A stretch of 64,000 nt of DNA from Methylovorus glucosotrophus (GTDB lineage: Bacteria; Pseudomonadota; Gammaproteobacteria; Burkholderiales; Methylophilaceae). Positions 18,654 to 27,182 of this stretch are shown piece after piece. The notes below the pieces were generated by a model. It searched no databases. It saw only the letters and a list, made by a program, of their open reading frames with translations, and was not told the origin of the DNA. The stretch's first letter is position 1. Every line of letters starts with the position of its first letter. The DNA lies in contig NZ_VMSE01000001.1 in the NCBI RefSeq assembly GCF_009858335.1, positions 992,001 to 1,056,000 on the forward strand. Reading direction: 5' to 3'. The translations under genes and the position numbers were made by a program.

Positions 18654-20150
18654 ATGAGCATGGCAATGAATGTCACGCTGGCAATTAATACAGAGCTGAT
18701 GCTGGCGGATGGCAGCAGCTTGCGTATCGGCCAGCATCTGCGGGTGTTGCCCGGCCGCCGACTGGTCTGTTTTGGTGAATGGCAGGGCAAGCAAGTGCTG
18801 GCCAAGGTGTTCATGGGCAAGCGCGCAGCGCATTACGCCGAGCGTGACGCCAATGGCGTAAAGCGCCTGCTGGAAGCTCATCTCGCCACGCCACCCTTGC
18901 TGGCACAGACATCCAGCCAGGCGGGCGATATGCAGGTCTTGCTGTATGAGGCACTGACGGGGGCCGAAAATGCCGAGCAGGCCCTGCAGGCTGCCGATGC
19001 ATCGGGACGCAGTGCCATCACTCGCCAGTTGGTCGAAGCCGTTGCCGCCCAGCATGAAGCTGGGCTGGTGCAGACCGATATGTATCCCAAGAATTTCCTG
19101 ATTGAAAACGGTACTCTTAAACACGGTACTCTTGAAAACGCGACAGTCCATGCGATCGACGGCGATGGCATTCGCCCATTGGGTCGTTTTTTTTCGTCAT
19201 GGCGCGCCTGGCATAATCTGGCGGTATTGCTCGCCAAACTTGACCTGGAAGTGCTGGATCGTGACTTGCCTGCACTGGTGCAGCGCTACCGTGAAGTCAG
19301 GCAGTTGGGCGCGGGATCGGTCTCGCCTTTGCTGCGCCGACTGATCGATGCTTGCCGCTGGTATGCCAGTTATCAATATGCTGACAAGAAAGTCTTGCGT
19401 ACCTGCTCTGACGTCATCGTGCACAAGACTTCCTCGCTGTTTACCGCGCTCAATAGACAACCGCCGATGAGCCTGCTGGCCGTGCCATCGCCTGCCGAAC
19501 TGGACGGCTGGATCAGCCAGGTGGCAAGTGCGGAAGCCCTGAAGCGGGGTAACACCAGCACTGTAGTCAGGCATGATCTTGATAACGTGCCGGTGGTGAT
19601 TAAAAGGTACAATATCAAGAATTTCTGGCATGGCATTGGCCGTGCCTGGCGCCAGAGTCGGGCAGCGGTATCCTGGCGCAATGGCTTTCGCTTGCAACGG
19701 TATGGCATAGGCACGCCGAAGCCGCTAGCGTTGCTGGAAGAGCGCTGGGGGCCATTTCGCCGCCGGGCTTATCTGCTGGCAGAGTATCTGGATGCGCCGG
19801 ATGTCAGTGGGTATTTTGAGCAGCCGAATCTGAGTGATGAAGACTATCTGCAGGCATGCCGTCATATTGCCCGGATGTTTTATCAGCTGAAATTGCTTAA
19901 AATCTCGCACGGTGATTGCAAGGCAAGCAATATCAAAATGGTGAATACCACGCCATACCTGATTGATCTGGACAGTATGCAGGAGCATGTGTCCTGCTAC
20001 CGATTTGCGCGATACCACGCGCGCGATTTACGCCGCTTTATGCGAAACTGGCCGCCGCAATCCCGGGTTTACCGGATGCTGGCGCATGCCTTTGCCGACA
20101 TTTATCGTGACGCCGCTTTTCTGAAAAAAGCTGGCATCTCCATCAACTAA
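18654..20150 (+). CDS. Tandem LPS-kinase-like protein with two kinase-fold domains
   Basis: 498 aa, about twice the size of WaaP. Domain 1 (about residues 20-190): Lys in KQVLAKVFMGKRAA, catalytic-loop-like GLVQTDMYPKNFLIE and the metal motif HAIDGDGI. Domain 2 (about 290-480): Lys in VVIKRYNIKNFWHGIGRA, catalytic loop ISHGDCKASNIKM and IDLDSM. Both halves keep the Lys, Asp-Asn and Asp residues expected of a working kinase. The layout recalls the long kinase-like protein (PA5006) next to the carbamoyltransferase in the P. aeruginosa core cluster. A 15-base tandem repeat (19109-19133) duplicates five residues after the first catalytic loop. Substrate presumably an LPS core sugar. Confidence 0.85.
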   Translation: MSMAMNVTLAINTELMLADGSSLRIGQHLRVLPGRRLVCFGEWQGKQVLAKVFMGKRAAHYAERDANGVKRLLEAHLATPPLLAQTSSQAGDMQVLLYEALTGAENAEQALQAADASGRSAITRQLVEAVAAQHEAGLVQTDMYPKNFLIENGTLKHGTLENATVHAIDGDGIRPLGRFFSSWRAWHNLAVLLAKLDLEVLDRDLPALVQRYREVRQLGAGSVSPLLRRLIDACRWYASYQYADKKVLRTCSDVIVHKTSSLFTALNRQPPMSLLAVPSPAELDGWISQVASAEALKRGNTSTVVRHDLDNVPVVIKRYNIKNFWHGIGRAWRQSRAAVSWRNGFRLQRYGIGTPKPLALLEERWGPFRRRAYLLAEYLDAPDVSGYFEQPNLSDEDYLQACRHIARMFYQLKLLKISHGDCKASNIKMVNTTPYLIDLDSMQEHVSCYRFARYHARDLRRFMRNWPPQSRVYRMLAHAFADIYRDAAFLKKAGISIN

Positions 20151-20160
20151 GCGAACCAAC

Positions 20161-21891
20161 ATGATTATTTTAGGATTATCCGGTGCTCTCGGGCACGACT
20201 CTTCAGCGGCCATTATGGTGGACGGCAAGATCATTGCCGCTGCCGAAGAAGAACGTTTCATACGCGACAAGCATGCCAAGAACAAATTGCCGCTGGAAGC
20301 CGCGCGCTACTGTCTGAAAGAGGCGGGTGTTCGGCCTGATCAGGTCGATGTGGTGGCCTTTCCCTACGGCGAGATTCCGCTTAGCTCGGCAGCGCGCTGG
20401 CATTACGCCAAGCGCCACTGGTATGCGCCTGATCGTGCGCTGGATGCGCTGTTCAACGGCAATCGCCGCTACCGCCGTAACCGCGACAAGGCCATGCAGC
20501 TGATGCGCGACCTTGGCATCAATAAAGCCGAGTTTGTGCCGGTGGAGCACCATCTGGCACACGCCAGCAGCGCCTATCACCTGAGTGGTTTCAAGGAAAA
20601 AACCGCGATTGTCGGCATTGATGGCAAGGGCGAATACGCGACGACGTTCTTTGGCTACGGTGAAAACGGCAAGATCCACAAGATCAAGGAATTCTACGAT
20701 CCGGATTCGCTGGGCGGCATGTATGGCGCGATTACCGAATACCTGGGCTTTGAGATGCTGGATGGCGAATTCAAGGTCATGGGCATGGCGCCGTATGGCG
20801 ATCCTACCAAGTACGATCTTTCAAGATTGGTCGAGTTTGATGGCGACGATCTCAAGGTCAACACCAAGCTGGTGAATGTGGTGGGTTTGCGCCGCTACAA
20901 GGAAAAAGGCAAGGGCTATTACTTCACGCCCGAACTGGTGGAGTGGCTGGGCCCCAAGCGCGAAGGTGATGAGATCGATGATCCTTACATCCACTACGCT
21001 GCTTCTGTGCAGGCCTTGCTGGAAGACATTGCCCTGAAGATGATCGATCACTATGTGGGTGACATCATTCGTGAAACCGGCCGTATTTGTATGGCGGGTG
21101 GCGTGGCGCTCAACGTCAAGCTGAATCAGCGCATCATCGCCATGCCGGGCGTCAAAGAACTATTTGTGCAACCCGCCTCTGGCGATGCCGGTACGGCGCT
21201 GGGCGCGGCCAGTTTTGTGGCAGCCGAACGCGGTGAGCCGGTGCAGGCCATGCAGCATGCTTACCTTGGCCCATCCTTCACCACTGAAGAGTGTATTGCC
21301 GCTTGCGAAGTGCATCCGGCCAAGCCTACGTTTTACCGTATTGAAAATGCCGCTCAAAAGGGCGCCGAACTGCTGGCCGCGGGTAATCCGCTGGCATGGT
21401 TCCAGGGCCGCATGGAATTTGGTCCGCGTGCGCTGGGTTGCCGCAGTATCCTGGGTGACCCCAGCCATCCTGGCGTGGCAGACCGCATCAATGCCCAGAT
21501 CAAATACCGCGAACGCTGGCGTCCATTTTGCCCCAGCATGCTGGATCGCGTGGCAGTTGATCTGTTGCAGACCGAGCATCCCGCGCCTTACATGACCTTC
21601 ACCTTTGACGTGGCGGATCACTGGAAGCCGCGCATACCCGAGGTGGTGCATGAGGACGGCACCGCGCGTGCCCAGGTGGTGACGCGGGAAACCAATCCCC
21701 GTTACTACGCCCTGATCGAGGAACTGGAGCGCTTGCGCGGCGTGCCTGTGGTGTTGAATACCTCGCTTAATCGCCGTGGTGAGCCCATGATTTGTAGTCC
21801 CGCCGATGCCCTGAACATGTTTTACGGCTGTGATCTGCAGTACCTGATTATGGAAGATGTACTTGTCGTCAAGGAAACAGCAACTCCCTGA
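20161..21891 (+). CDS. Carbamoyltransferase, NodU/CmcH family (WapO-like)
   Basis: 576 aa. N-terminal ASKHA-type domain begins IILGLSGALGHDSSAAIM with the metal/substrate His residues in EHHLAHASSAYHLSGF; middle IGIDGKGEYATTFFGY; C-terminal YrdC-like Carbam_trans_C with WFQGRMEFGPRALGCRSIL and VVLNTSLNRRGEPMIC. Such enzymes transfer a carbamoyl group from carbamoyl phosphate to a sugar hydroxyl. Eleven bases downstream of the tandem kinase gene and in the LPS core operon, it probably carbamoylates a core heptose, as WapO does in P. aeruginosa. Carbamoyl phosphate would come from CarAB, also in this window. The role is inferred from context. Confidence 0.92.
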   Translation: MIILGLSGALGHDSSAAIMVDGKIIAAAEEERFIRDKHAKNKLPLEAARYCLKEAGVRPDQVDVVAFPYGEIPLSSAARWHYAKRHWYAPDRALDALFNGNRRYRRNRDKAMQLMRDLGINKAEFVPVEHHLAHASSAYHLSGFKEKTAIVGIDGKGEYATTFFGYGENGKIHKIKEFYDPDSLGGMYGAITEYLGFEMLDGEFKVMGMAPYGDPTKYDLSRLVEFDGDDLKVNTKLVNVVGLRRYKEKGKGYYFTPELVEWLGPKREGDEIDDPYIHYAASVQALLEDIALKMIDHYVGDIIRETGRICMAGGVALNVKLNQRIIAMPGVKELFVQPASGDAGTALGAASFVAAERGEPVQAMQHAYLGPSFTTEECIAACEVHPAKPTFYRIENAAQKGAELLAAGNPLAWFQGRMEFGPRALGCRSILGDPSHPGVADRINAQIKYRERWRPFCPSMLDRVAVDLLQTEHPAPYMTFTFDVADHWKPRIPEVVHEDGTARAQVVTRETNPRYYALIEELERLRGVPVVLNTSLNRRGEPMICSPADALNMFYGCDLQYLIMEDVLVVKETATP

Positions 21892-21911
21892 TTTTTCTTC
21901 ATGTCCTGTGC

Positions 21912-21983
21912 GATTATCCCTTGATTTATGGCGGGTTTTGCATGCCCTTTCATTTGACGGGGGCATGCGCTTTGAGGATAATC
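21912..21983 (+). repeat. Nested inverted repeats over the edd promoter
   Basis: Outer pair GATTATCC (21912-21919) / GGATAATC (21976-21983) and inner pair GCATGCCC (21940-21947) / GGGCATGC (21961-21968), all perfect. The right outer arm contains the -10 and the right inner arm lies in the promoter spacer. They may be regulator half-sites or an mRNA hairpin ending the upstream operon; there is no T-run. Confidence 0.6.
21954..21982 (+). promoter_or_regulatory. Putative sigma-70 promoter of edd-eda
   Basis: TTGACG (21954-21959), 17-base spacer, GATAAT (21977-21982): 10 of 12 consensus bases at ideal spacing, 40 bases before the edd ATG. Confidence 0.68.
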
Positions 21984-22022
21984 CAAGGCTGATCCCACTT
22001 TATAAATAGCGCCCAACATCTA

Positions 22023-23837
22023 ATGAAACAAATACTCAACGAGGTTACGGAACGCATTCGCGAACGCAGTGCGCCCACCCGTCAGGCATATCTTCAACGT
22101 ATCGATCAGATCATTCAGCGCCCACGTGGCGCAGATCGTCTGGGCTGTGCCAATGTGGCACACGCGTTTGCGGCCCTGCCCAACAACGACAAATTCCGTG
22201 TGGTGGCCGAGAAGGCCCCGCACATCGGCGTGATCACCGCCTACAACGACATGTTGTCAGCGCATCAGCCTTACGAAACCTATCCCGATATCATCCGTGA
22301 TGAAGCACGCAAGCATGGCGCCACCGTGCAAGTGGCAGGCGGCGTGCCAGCCATGTGCGACGGCATCACCCAGGGCGAGCCCGGCATGGAGCTGTCACTG
22401 TTTTCGCGTGACACCATTGCCATGGCAACCGCCATCGGCCTGTCGCACGATGTGTTCGATGCAGCCCTGCTGCTCGGCGTCTGTGACAAGATTGTTCCAG
22501 GTCTGCTGATCGGCGCCCTGCATTTCGGCCACCTGCCCTGTGTATTCGTGCCTGCGGGCCCGATGAGCACAGGCATTGATAACACCTCCAAATCCAAGGT
22601 GCGTGAGAAATACGCTCAGGGTCTGGTGGGCCGTGAAGAGCTGCTGGCGTCCGAGTCGGCGGCTTATCACGGTGCCGGTACCTGTACCTTCTACGGCACC
22701 GCCAACAGTAACCAGATGCTGCTTGAAGCGATGGGTCTGCATGTTCCAGGTGCGGCGTTTGTGCATCCGCATGAAGGCATGCGCGAATCGCTGACCCGCG
22801 AAGCAGTGAAAACCGTGCTCTCGATTACGCAGAACCAGCGCTTTACCCCGATTGGCCGTCTGGTCGATGAACGCGTGATTGTGAATGCGATTGTGGCCCT
22901 GCTGGCCACTGGCGGCAGTACCAACCATGTCATTCACTGGGTGGCGGTTGCTCGTGCTGCCGGCATCATCATTGACTGGTCCGACTTCTCCAAGTTGTCG
23001 CAATCTACCCCATTGCTGGCCCGTGTTTATCCAAACGGTACGGCTGACGTGAATGAGTTCCAGAATGCTGGCGGCCCAAGCTTCGTGATTCGTGAACTGG
23101 TTGAAGGCGGTTACATGCATGACGACGTTTCGTCCGTGGTGCTGGGTGGCCTGCGCGATTTCTGCAAGAAGCCTGAGCTGTCTGACAACGGCCTGATCTG
23201 GGTCGACCTGCCAGTGGAAAGCGTGGATGAAACCATCGTGCGTACGACCAGCAAGCCATTCAGCGCATCTGGCGGTTTGCGCCTGCTGACAGGCAATCTG
23301 GGTCGTTCCGTGATCAAGACTTCTTCTGTACCTGAAGATCGCCAGGTGATCGAAGCGCCAGCGATTGTCTTCAACGGTCAGGAAGAACTGCTGGCGGCGT
23401 TTGAACGTGGCGAGCTGGAAAAAGACTTTGTGGCCGTGGTGCGATTCCAGGGGCCACGTGCCAATGGTATGCCTGAGCTGCACAAGCTGACACCGCCATT
23501 GTCCGTCTTGCAAGCCAAGGGCTTCAAGGTGGCCATTGTGACGGACGGCCGCATGAGTGGTGCTTCAGGCAAGGTGCCTGCTGCCATCCACTTGAGCCCG
23601 GAAGCCCTGGCGGGCGGCCCGATTGGCAAAGTGCGTACCGGCGACATGATTCGCCTCAACTCCATCGTCGGCACATTGAATGCGCTGGTGGATGAAGATG
23701 AATGGCAATCACGCACCCAGGCGGTGATGACCGAAGCACACAAGCACAACAACGGCCATGGCATTGGTCGTGAACTCTTCGGTGGCATGCGCAAGAATGT
23801 GCACAGTGCCGAAGAAGGTGCCGTTACCTGGATTTGA
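22023..23837 (+). CDS. edd: 6-phosphogluconate dehydratase
   Basis: 604 aa, IlvD/Edd family. Dehydrates 6-phosphogluconate to 2-keto-3-deoxy-6-phosphogluconate (KDPG) using a 4Fe-4S cluster; cluster cysteines lie in VPAMCDGITQGEPGMELS and GVCDKIVPGLL and in GAGTCTFYGTANSNQ. C-terminal signature VTDGRMSGASGKVPAAIH. Length is as for E. coli Edd (603). Followed by eda after 103 bases holding a strong hairpin. Together they form the Entner-Doudoroff cleavage branch; in RuMP methylotrophs this regenerates pyruvate and glyceraldehyde 3-phosphate from hexose phosphate. Confidence 0.98.
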   Translation: MKQILNEVTERIRERSAPTRQAYLQRIDQIIQRPRGADRLGCANVAHAFAALPNNDKFRVVAEKAPHIGVITAYNDMLSAHQPYETYPDIIRDEARKHGATVQVAGGVPAMCDGITQGEPGMELSLFSRDTIAMATAIGLSHDVFDAALLLGVCDKIVPGLLIGALHFGHLPCVFVPAGPMSTGIDNTSKSKVREKYAQGLVGREELLASESAAYHGAGTCTFYGTANSNQMLLEAMGLHVPGAAFVHPHEGMRESLTREAVKTVLSITQNQRFTPIGRLVDERVIVNAIVALLATGGSTNHVIHWVAVARAAGIIIDWSDFSKLSQSTPLLARVYPNGTADVNEFQNAGGPSFVIRELVEGGYMHDDVSSVVLGGLRDFCKKPELSDNGLIWVDLPVESVDETIVRTTSKPFSASGGLRLLTGNLGRSVIKTSSVPEDRQVIEAPAIVFNGQEELLAAFERGELEKDFVAVVRFQGPRANGMPELHKLTPPLSVLQAKGFKVAIVTDGRMSGASGKVPAAIHLSPEALAGGPIGKVRTGDMIRLNSIVGTLNALVDEDEWQSRTQAVMTEAHKHNNGHGIGRELFGGMRKNVHSAEEGAVTWI

Positions 23838-23844
23838 TCTGATC

Positions 23845-23877
23845 ACTGATCCGTATGCCTTGGGTATGCGGATCAGT
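23845..23877 (+). repeat. Strong hairpin between edd and eda
   Basis: A 15-bp stem (23845-23859 with 23863-23877; two G-U pairs, otherwise perfect, starting ACTGATCCG) with a three-base loop, seven bases after the edd stop. No T-run follows, so it looks like an mRNA stability or partial-termination element rather than a full terminator. Confidence 0.65.
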
Positions 23878-23940
23878 CACCGGTTTGGCGAGCCTGCACT
23901 CTGGCCGCAACTCTTTTCTTGATATCAATGTGGATGTGAA

Positions 23941-24567
23941 ATGAACACTTTAGACTTAGCTAATCACGGCCCGGTCATTCCGGTTATCGTCATCAACAAG
24001 GTGGAAGATGCCGTGCCCATGGCAGAAGCCTTGCTCGAAGGCGGTATCAAGGTGCTGGAAGTCACCCTGCGTACGCCGGTAGCGCTGCAGGCAATGGAAG
24101 CCATTGCCAAGGCTGTGCCCGATGCCATCGTGGGTGCCGGTACCGTGCGCAGCATCAAGGATGCACAAGCATGCAAGGATGTTGGTTGCCAGTTCGCGGT
24201 GAGCCCAGGCTACACCAGTCAGCTGGGTCTGGCTGCCCGTGAAATCGGTTTGCCACTGCTGCCCGGTGTTTCTACCGGCAGTGAAATCATGCAGGCCAAT
24301 GCCGATGATTACTACTTCCTCAAGCTGTTCCCAGCAGTCGCTGTGGGTGGCATCAATCTGCTCAAGGGCTTTTCTGGCCCATTCGGCGATGTGAAGTTCT
24401 GCCCAACCGGTGGCGTGACTGTAGAAAGCGCACCGCAATTCCTGGCGCTGCCTAACGTAGTGGTGTGTGGCGGTACATGGCTGACCCCTGCGGATGCGGT
24501 CGCATCCAAGAACTGGGCTCACATTACCAAACTGGCCCGCGAAGCCAGCGCCATTAAAGCAGCATAA
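23941..24567 (+). CDS. eda: KDPG aldolase (2-keto-3-deoxy-6-phosphogluconate aldolase)
   Basis: 208 aa class I aldolase, TIM barrel. Catalytic Glu in LLEGGIKVLEVTLRTP, phosphate-site GAGTVRS, Schiff-base lysine in YYFLKLFPAVAVGG and FCPTGGVTVE. Splits KDPG into pyruvate and glyceraldehyde 3-phosphate; many homologues also act on 4-hydroxy-2-oxoglutarate. Directly follows edd on the same strand. No independent promoter was recognised in the 103-base gap. Confidence 0.97.
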   Translation: MNTLDLANHGPVIPVIVINKVEDAVPMAEALLEGGIKVLEVTLRTPVALQAMEAIAKAVPDAIVGAGTVRSIKDAQACKDVGCQFAVSPGYTSQLGLAAREIGLPLLPGVSTGSEIMQANADDYYFLKLFPAVAVGGINLLKGFSGPFGDVKFCPTGGVTVESAPQFLALPNVVVCGGTWLTPADAVASKNWAHITKLAREASAIKAA

Positions 24568-24674
24568 TGCAGTCGCGGCCCTGATCGGGGCCGCCTGCTA
24601 AATTTTGGAAATTGTCGCGGCTGATTGACGATCTCCCGGAGGTCAGCCGCGATGCCCATCCGGTCAGGCTCAAC

Positions 24675-25337
24675 ATGAATATAGCGCGATATCAAAGCCT
24701 GGTCTTTGATTGTGACGGTGTCATCCTCAATTCCAATTTTCTTAAAATTGAGGCCTATTTCGCGACCGCCAAAAACTTTGGCGCCAATGATCAGCAAGCG
24801 CAAGCGCTGGTCGATTACCACATCAAGCTCGGCGGCATCTCCCGCTTTGTCAAATTCGAATACTTCCTTACCGATATTCTTCAGCGGCCTGCTAGCCGCA
24901 AGGATGTTGACTTTCTGTTGGCCGACTTTGGCCGAGAAGTGCGTAAGCGGCTCTCTACCTGCGAAATCGCGCCAGGCTTGCCAGCGCTACGCGAACAGAC
25001 ATCCAGCAGCAACTGGCTGGTGATTTCGGGTGGCGATCAGGAGGAGCTGCGGGCCATTTTCGCCGACCGCGGTATATTGGACTTGTTCGACGGCGGCATT
25101 TTCGGCAGCCCGGATAACAAGGATCAGATCCTCGCCCGCGAACTGGCGACGGGCAATATCCGGCAGCCTGCCTTGTTCATGGGCGATAGCCGTTATGACC
25201 ATGAATCCTCTACCCGGGCCGGGCTGGATTTCGTGTTCATGCACGCGTGGACCGATTTCCCTGAGTGGGAAAGCTACACCCAGCAGCATGGCATTCGTGT
25301 TGTCGCACAGTTAGAACAACTAATTCCTGCAGCATGA
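24675..25337 (+). CDS. HAD-superfamily hydrolase (phosphatase)
   Basis: About 220 aa. HAD motif I is SLVFDCDGVILNSN, motif II LVISGGDQEE, and motif III/IV LFMGDSRYDHESS; a helical cap lies between I and II (subfamily IA, beta-phosphoglucomutase/phosphoglycolate phosphatase group). Start ATG 24675 precedes the conserved core by 10 residues. The sequence is not of the GmhB type (which has DRDG), so it is unlikely to supply the missing heptose bisphosphate phosphatase, though a sugar-phosphate substrate is plausible. Its stop overlaps the next start by ATGA. Confidence 0.86.
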   Translation: MNIARYQSLVFDCDGVILNSNFLKIEAYFATAKNFGANDQQAQALVDYHIKLGGISRFVKFEYFLTDILQRPASRKDVDFLLADFGREVRKRLSTCEIAPGLPALREQTSSSNWLVISGGDQEELRAIFADRGILDLFDGGIFGSPDNKDQILARELATGNIRQPALFMGDSRYDHESSTRAGLDFVFMHAWTDFPEWESYTQQHGIRVVAQLEQLIPAA

Positions 25338-26029
25338 TCCATCGCATATCCAGCCTGTTTGGGCGGCAGAGTGAAGCGCTTTCCGCGCAGGATTTCGAAC
25401 AGCTGCGCGCCCAAGCCACGATCCTCGAACAGGATGCCCGGGGCGTTAAAGTCCTGCAATTGTCCGACGGCCGCATCTTCAAGCTGTTTCGGGTGCGCCG
25501 TTTGCTTAGTCTGGCGCGTATTTATTCTTATGCCAGGCATTTTTGCCGTAATGCAGATGGCCTGGCAAGACTGGGGATTCCTACGGTCAAGGTCGTCCGC
25601 CTTCTGCATTTTACGGGGAGTGCCGATACGGCCGTTCTGTATCAGCCATTGCCAGGCAGGACCTTGCGTCAGCTAGCGCAGGCCGGCGAATTGGACAACA
25701 AGTTAATGGCGGATTTTGGACGCTTTGTGGCAGATCTGCATGCACGAGGTGTCTATTTCCGCTCCCTGCATTTTGGCAATGTCGTGCTTACTCCAGACAA
25801 CGCATTGGGCTTGATTGATATTGCCGATCTCAAGCTGTACCGCCATCGACTGCATGTTGGGCATCGTGCCCGCAATTTTCGCCACCTGCAGCGGCTCAAG
25901 CACGACTGGGACATGGTGGCAACAGAGGCCGTGCAAGCATTCATCGAGGCTTATTTTGCCGCGAGTGATCTTTCCGCGCGCGACCAGGCCACATTGAGAT
26001 CAAAATTCAGATATCTGCCCCAGACCTGA
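25334..26029 (+). CDS. Ttg8-like LPS kinase-family protein
   Basis: About 231 aa. Resembles the toluene-tolerance protein Ttg8 / LPS kinase group: Lys in DGRIFKLFRVRRL, GIPTVKVVRLLHF, then the catalytic-loop equivalent GVYFRSLHFGNVVL, with Ser instead of the usual Asp, and the metal-region LIDIADLKLYR. Overlaps the HAD gene by four bases and precedes a GT4 gene by four bases, so the three are one unit. Likely modifies or recognises the LPS core; loss of the catalytic Asp makes kinase activity doubtful. Confidence 0.8.
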   Translation: MIHRISSLFGRQSEALSAQDFEQLRAQATILEQDARGVKVLQLSDGRIFKLFRVRRLLSLARIYSYARHFCRNADGLARLGIPTVKVVRLLHFTGSADTAVLYQPLPGRTLRQLAQAGELDNKLMADFGRFVADLHARGVYFRSLHFGNVVLTPDNALGLIDIADLKLYRHRLHVGHRARNFRHLQRLKHDWDMVATEAVQAFIEAYFAASDLSARDQATLRSKFRYLPQT

Positions 26030-26033
26030 ACCC

Positions 26034-27131
26034 ATGAATATCCTGCATATCTGCCATAGCTACTATCCGCCTTTTCTGGATTGCGCCCGTCAATACGCTG
26101 CCTTGTTTCATGGTTCTCCTTACAAGGTGGTAACCGTGTATCTCACAGGCAAGCCGGATCCCGAGGTCGTGCGCGGCAGTGCTTCTGATGAGGTGATTTT
26201 TTTAGGCTTCAGCAGCAAGCAGGTGCGCGGACTTAAGCTGGCGGCGATTGCCAAGGTACGTAAACTGGTGGCCGAGCGCGACTTCGTGATGTGCATTGCA
26301 CACCGGGCCAAGCCTACCTATGTAGCGCTGCTGGCGACCTCCCTTCCCGTTGTCAGTATTCATCACAATTACAATGACTTTGGCCGTTTCTCGCGCCGCT
26401 TGCTCGTTAATCTCTGCCGCAAACGCCTGTTGATGCTATGTGTCTCGGATTCCGTGCGCGATGAAATGCGCTCCCATCTTTCGCACTGGCCAGCCGAACA
26501 GATTGAAACCCTGTATAACCGCATCGATGTGGAGGCTGTTACCTCCGCGCTAGTCCCTCGAGATCAGGCGCGCCAAGCCCTGCAATTGCCCGAGGATAGG
26601 TATGTGATCGCCAATGTCGGGCGCCTGCATCACGACAAGGATCAGGCCACGCTGTTGAAAGGCTATGCCAGAGCATTGCCAGAGCTGCCTGCCAACACCG
26701 AACTGGTGATACTGGGTAAAGGCCCACTGGAGCGTGAGCTCAAGGCGCTGGCCGATAGCTTGAATATTGCCGATCGCGTGCGCTTCCTCGGCGTCATCCC
26801 CGACGCACGGCGCTATTTCCGTGCTTTTGATCTATTTGTCCTGACCTCGGACCATGAACCTTTTGGCATGGTCCTGCTTGAAGCCATGGCCGCTGACCTT
26901 CCCATCATCTGCAGCAACAGCGGGGGCGGGGCGGAAGTAGTAGCGGGCGTGGGCACCTTATTCCCGCTGGGGGATGCGACGGCCTTATCTGAGCTTTTGA
27001 TTAGCAGGGGGCAATTGCTAAATGCGCCTATTGCACGTGAGACTCTTATGAGTCGCTTCTCAGACACAGCTGCCCGCTCAACTTTTTTCAGTTTGCCTTA
27101 CATAAAAAAGGCATTGCCTATTACTGCGTAA
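26034..27131 (+). CDS. GT4 family glycosyltransferase
   Basis: 365 aa. Starts NILHICHSYYPPFLDCARQY; donor half has VIANVGRLHHDKDQATLLKG, LVILGKGPLERELKAL and the EX7E segment DHEPFGMVLLEAMAADLP. No membrane segments. Third gene of the small unit with the HAD and Ttg8-like proteins; convergent with the membrane protein at 27183. Context suggests outer-core LPS synthesis. Sugar unknown. Confidence 0.9.
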   Translation: MNILHICHSYYPPFLDCARQYAALFHGSPYKVVTVYLTGKPDPEVVRGSASDEVIFLGFSSKQVRGLKLAAIAKVRKLVAERDFVMCIAHRAKPTYVALLATSLPVVSIHHNYNDFGRFSRRLLVNLCRKRLLMLCVSDSVRDEMRSHLSHWPAEQIETLYNRIDVEAVTSALVPRDQARQALQLPEDRYVIANVGRLHHDKDQATLLKGYARALPELPANTELVILGKGPLERELKALADSLNIADRVRFLGVIPDARRYFRAFDLFVLTSDHEPFGMVLLEAMAADLPIICSNSGGGAEVVAGVGTLFPLGDATALSELLISRGQLLNAPIARETLMSRFSDTAARSTFFSLPYIKKALPITA

Positions 27132-27182
27132 TACCTGGTGGATTTTCGTATTCCAAAGTAAAACGGAGTTCTCACTCGAACT

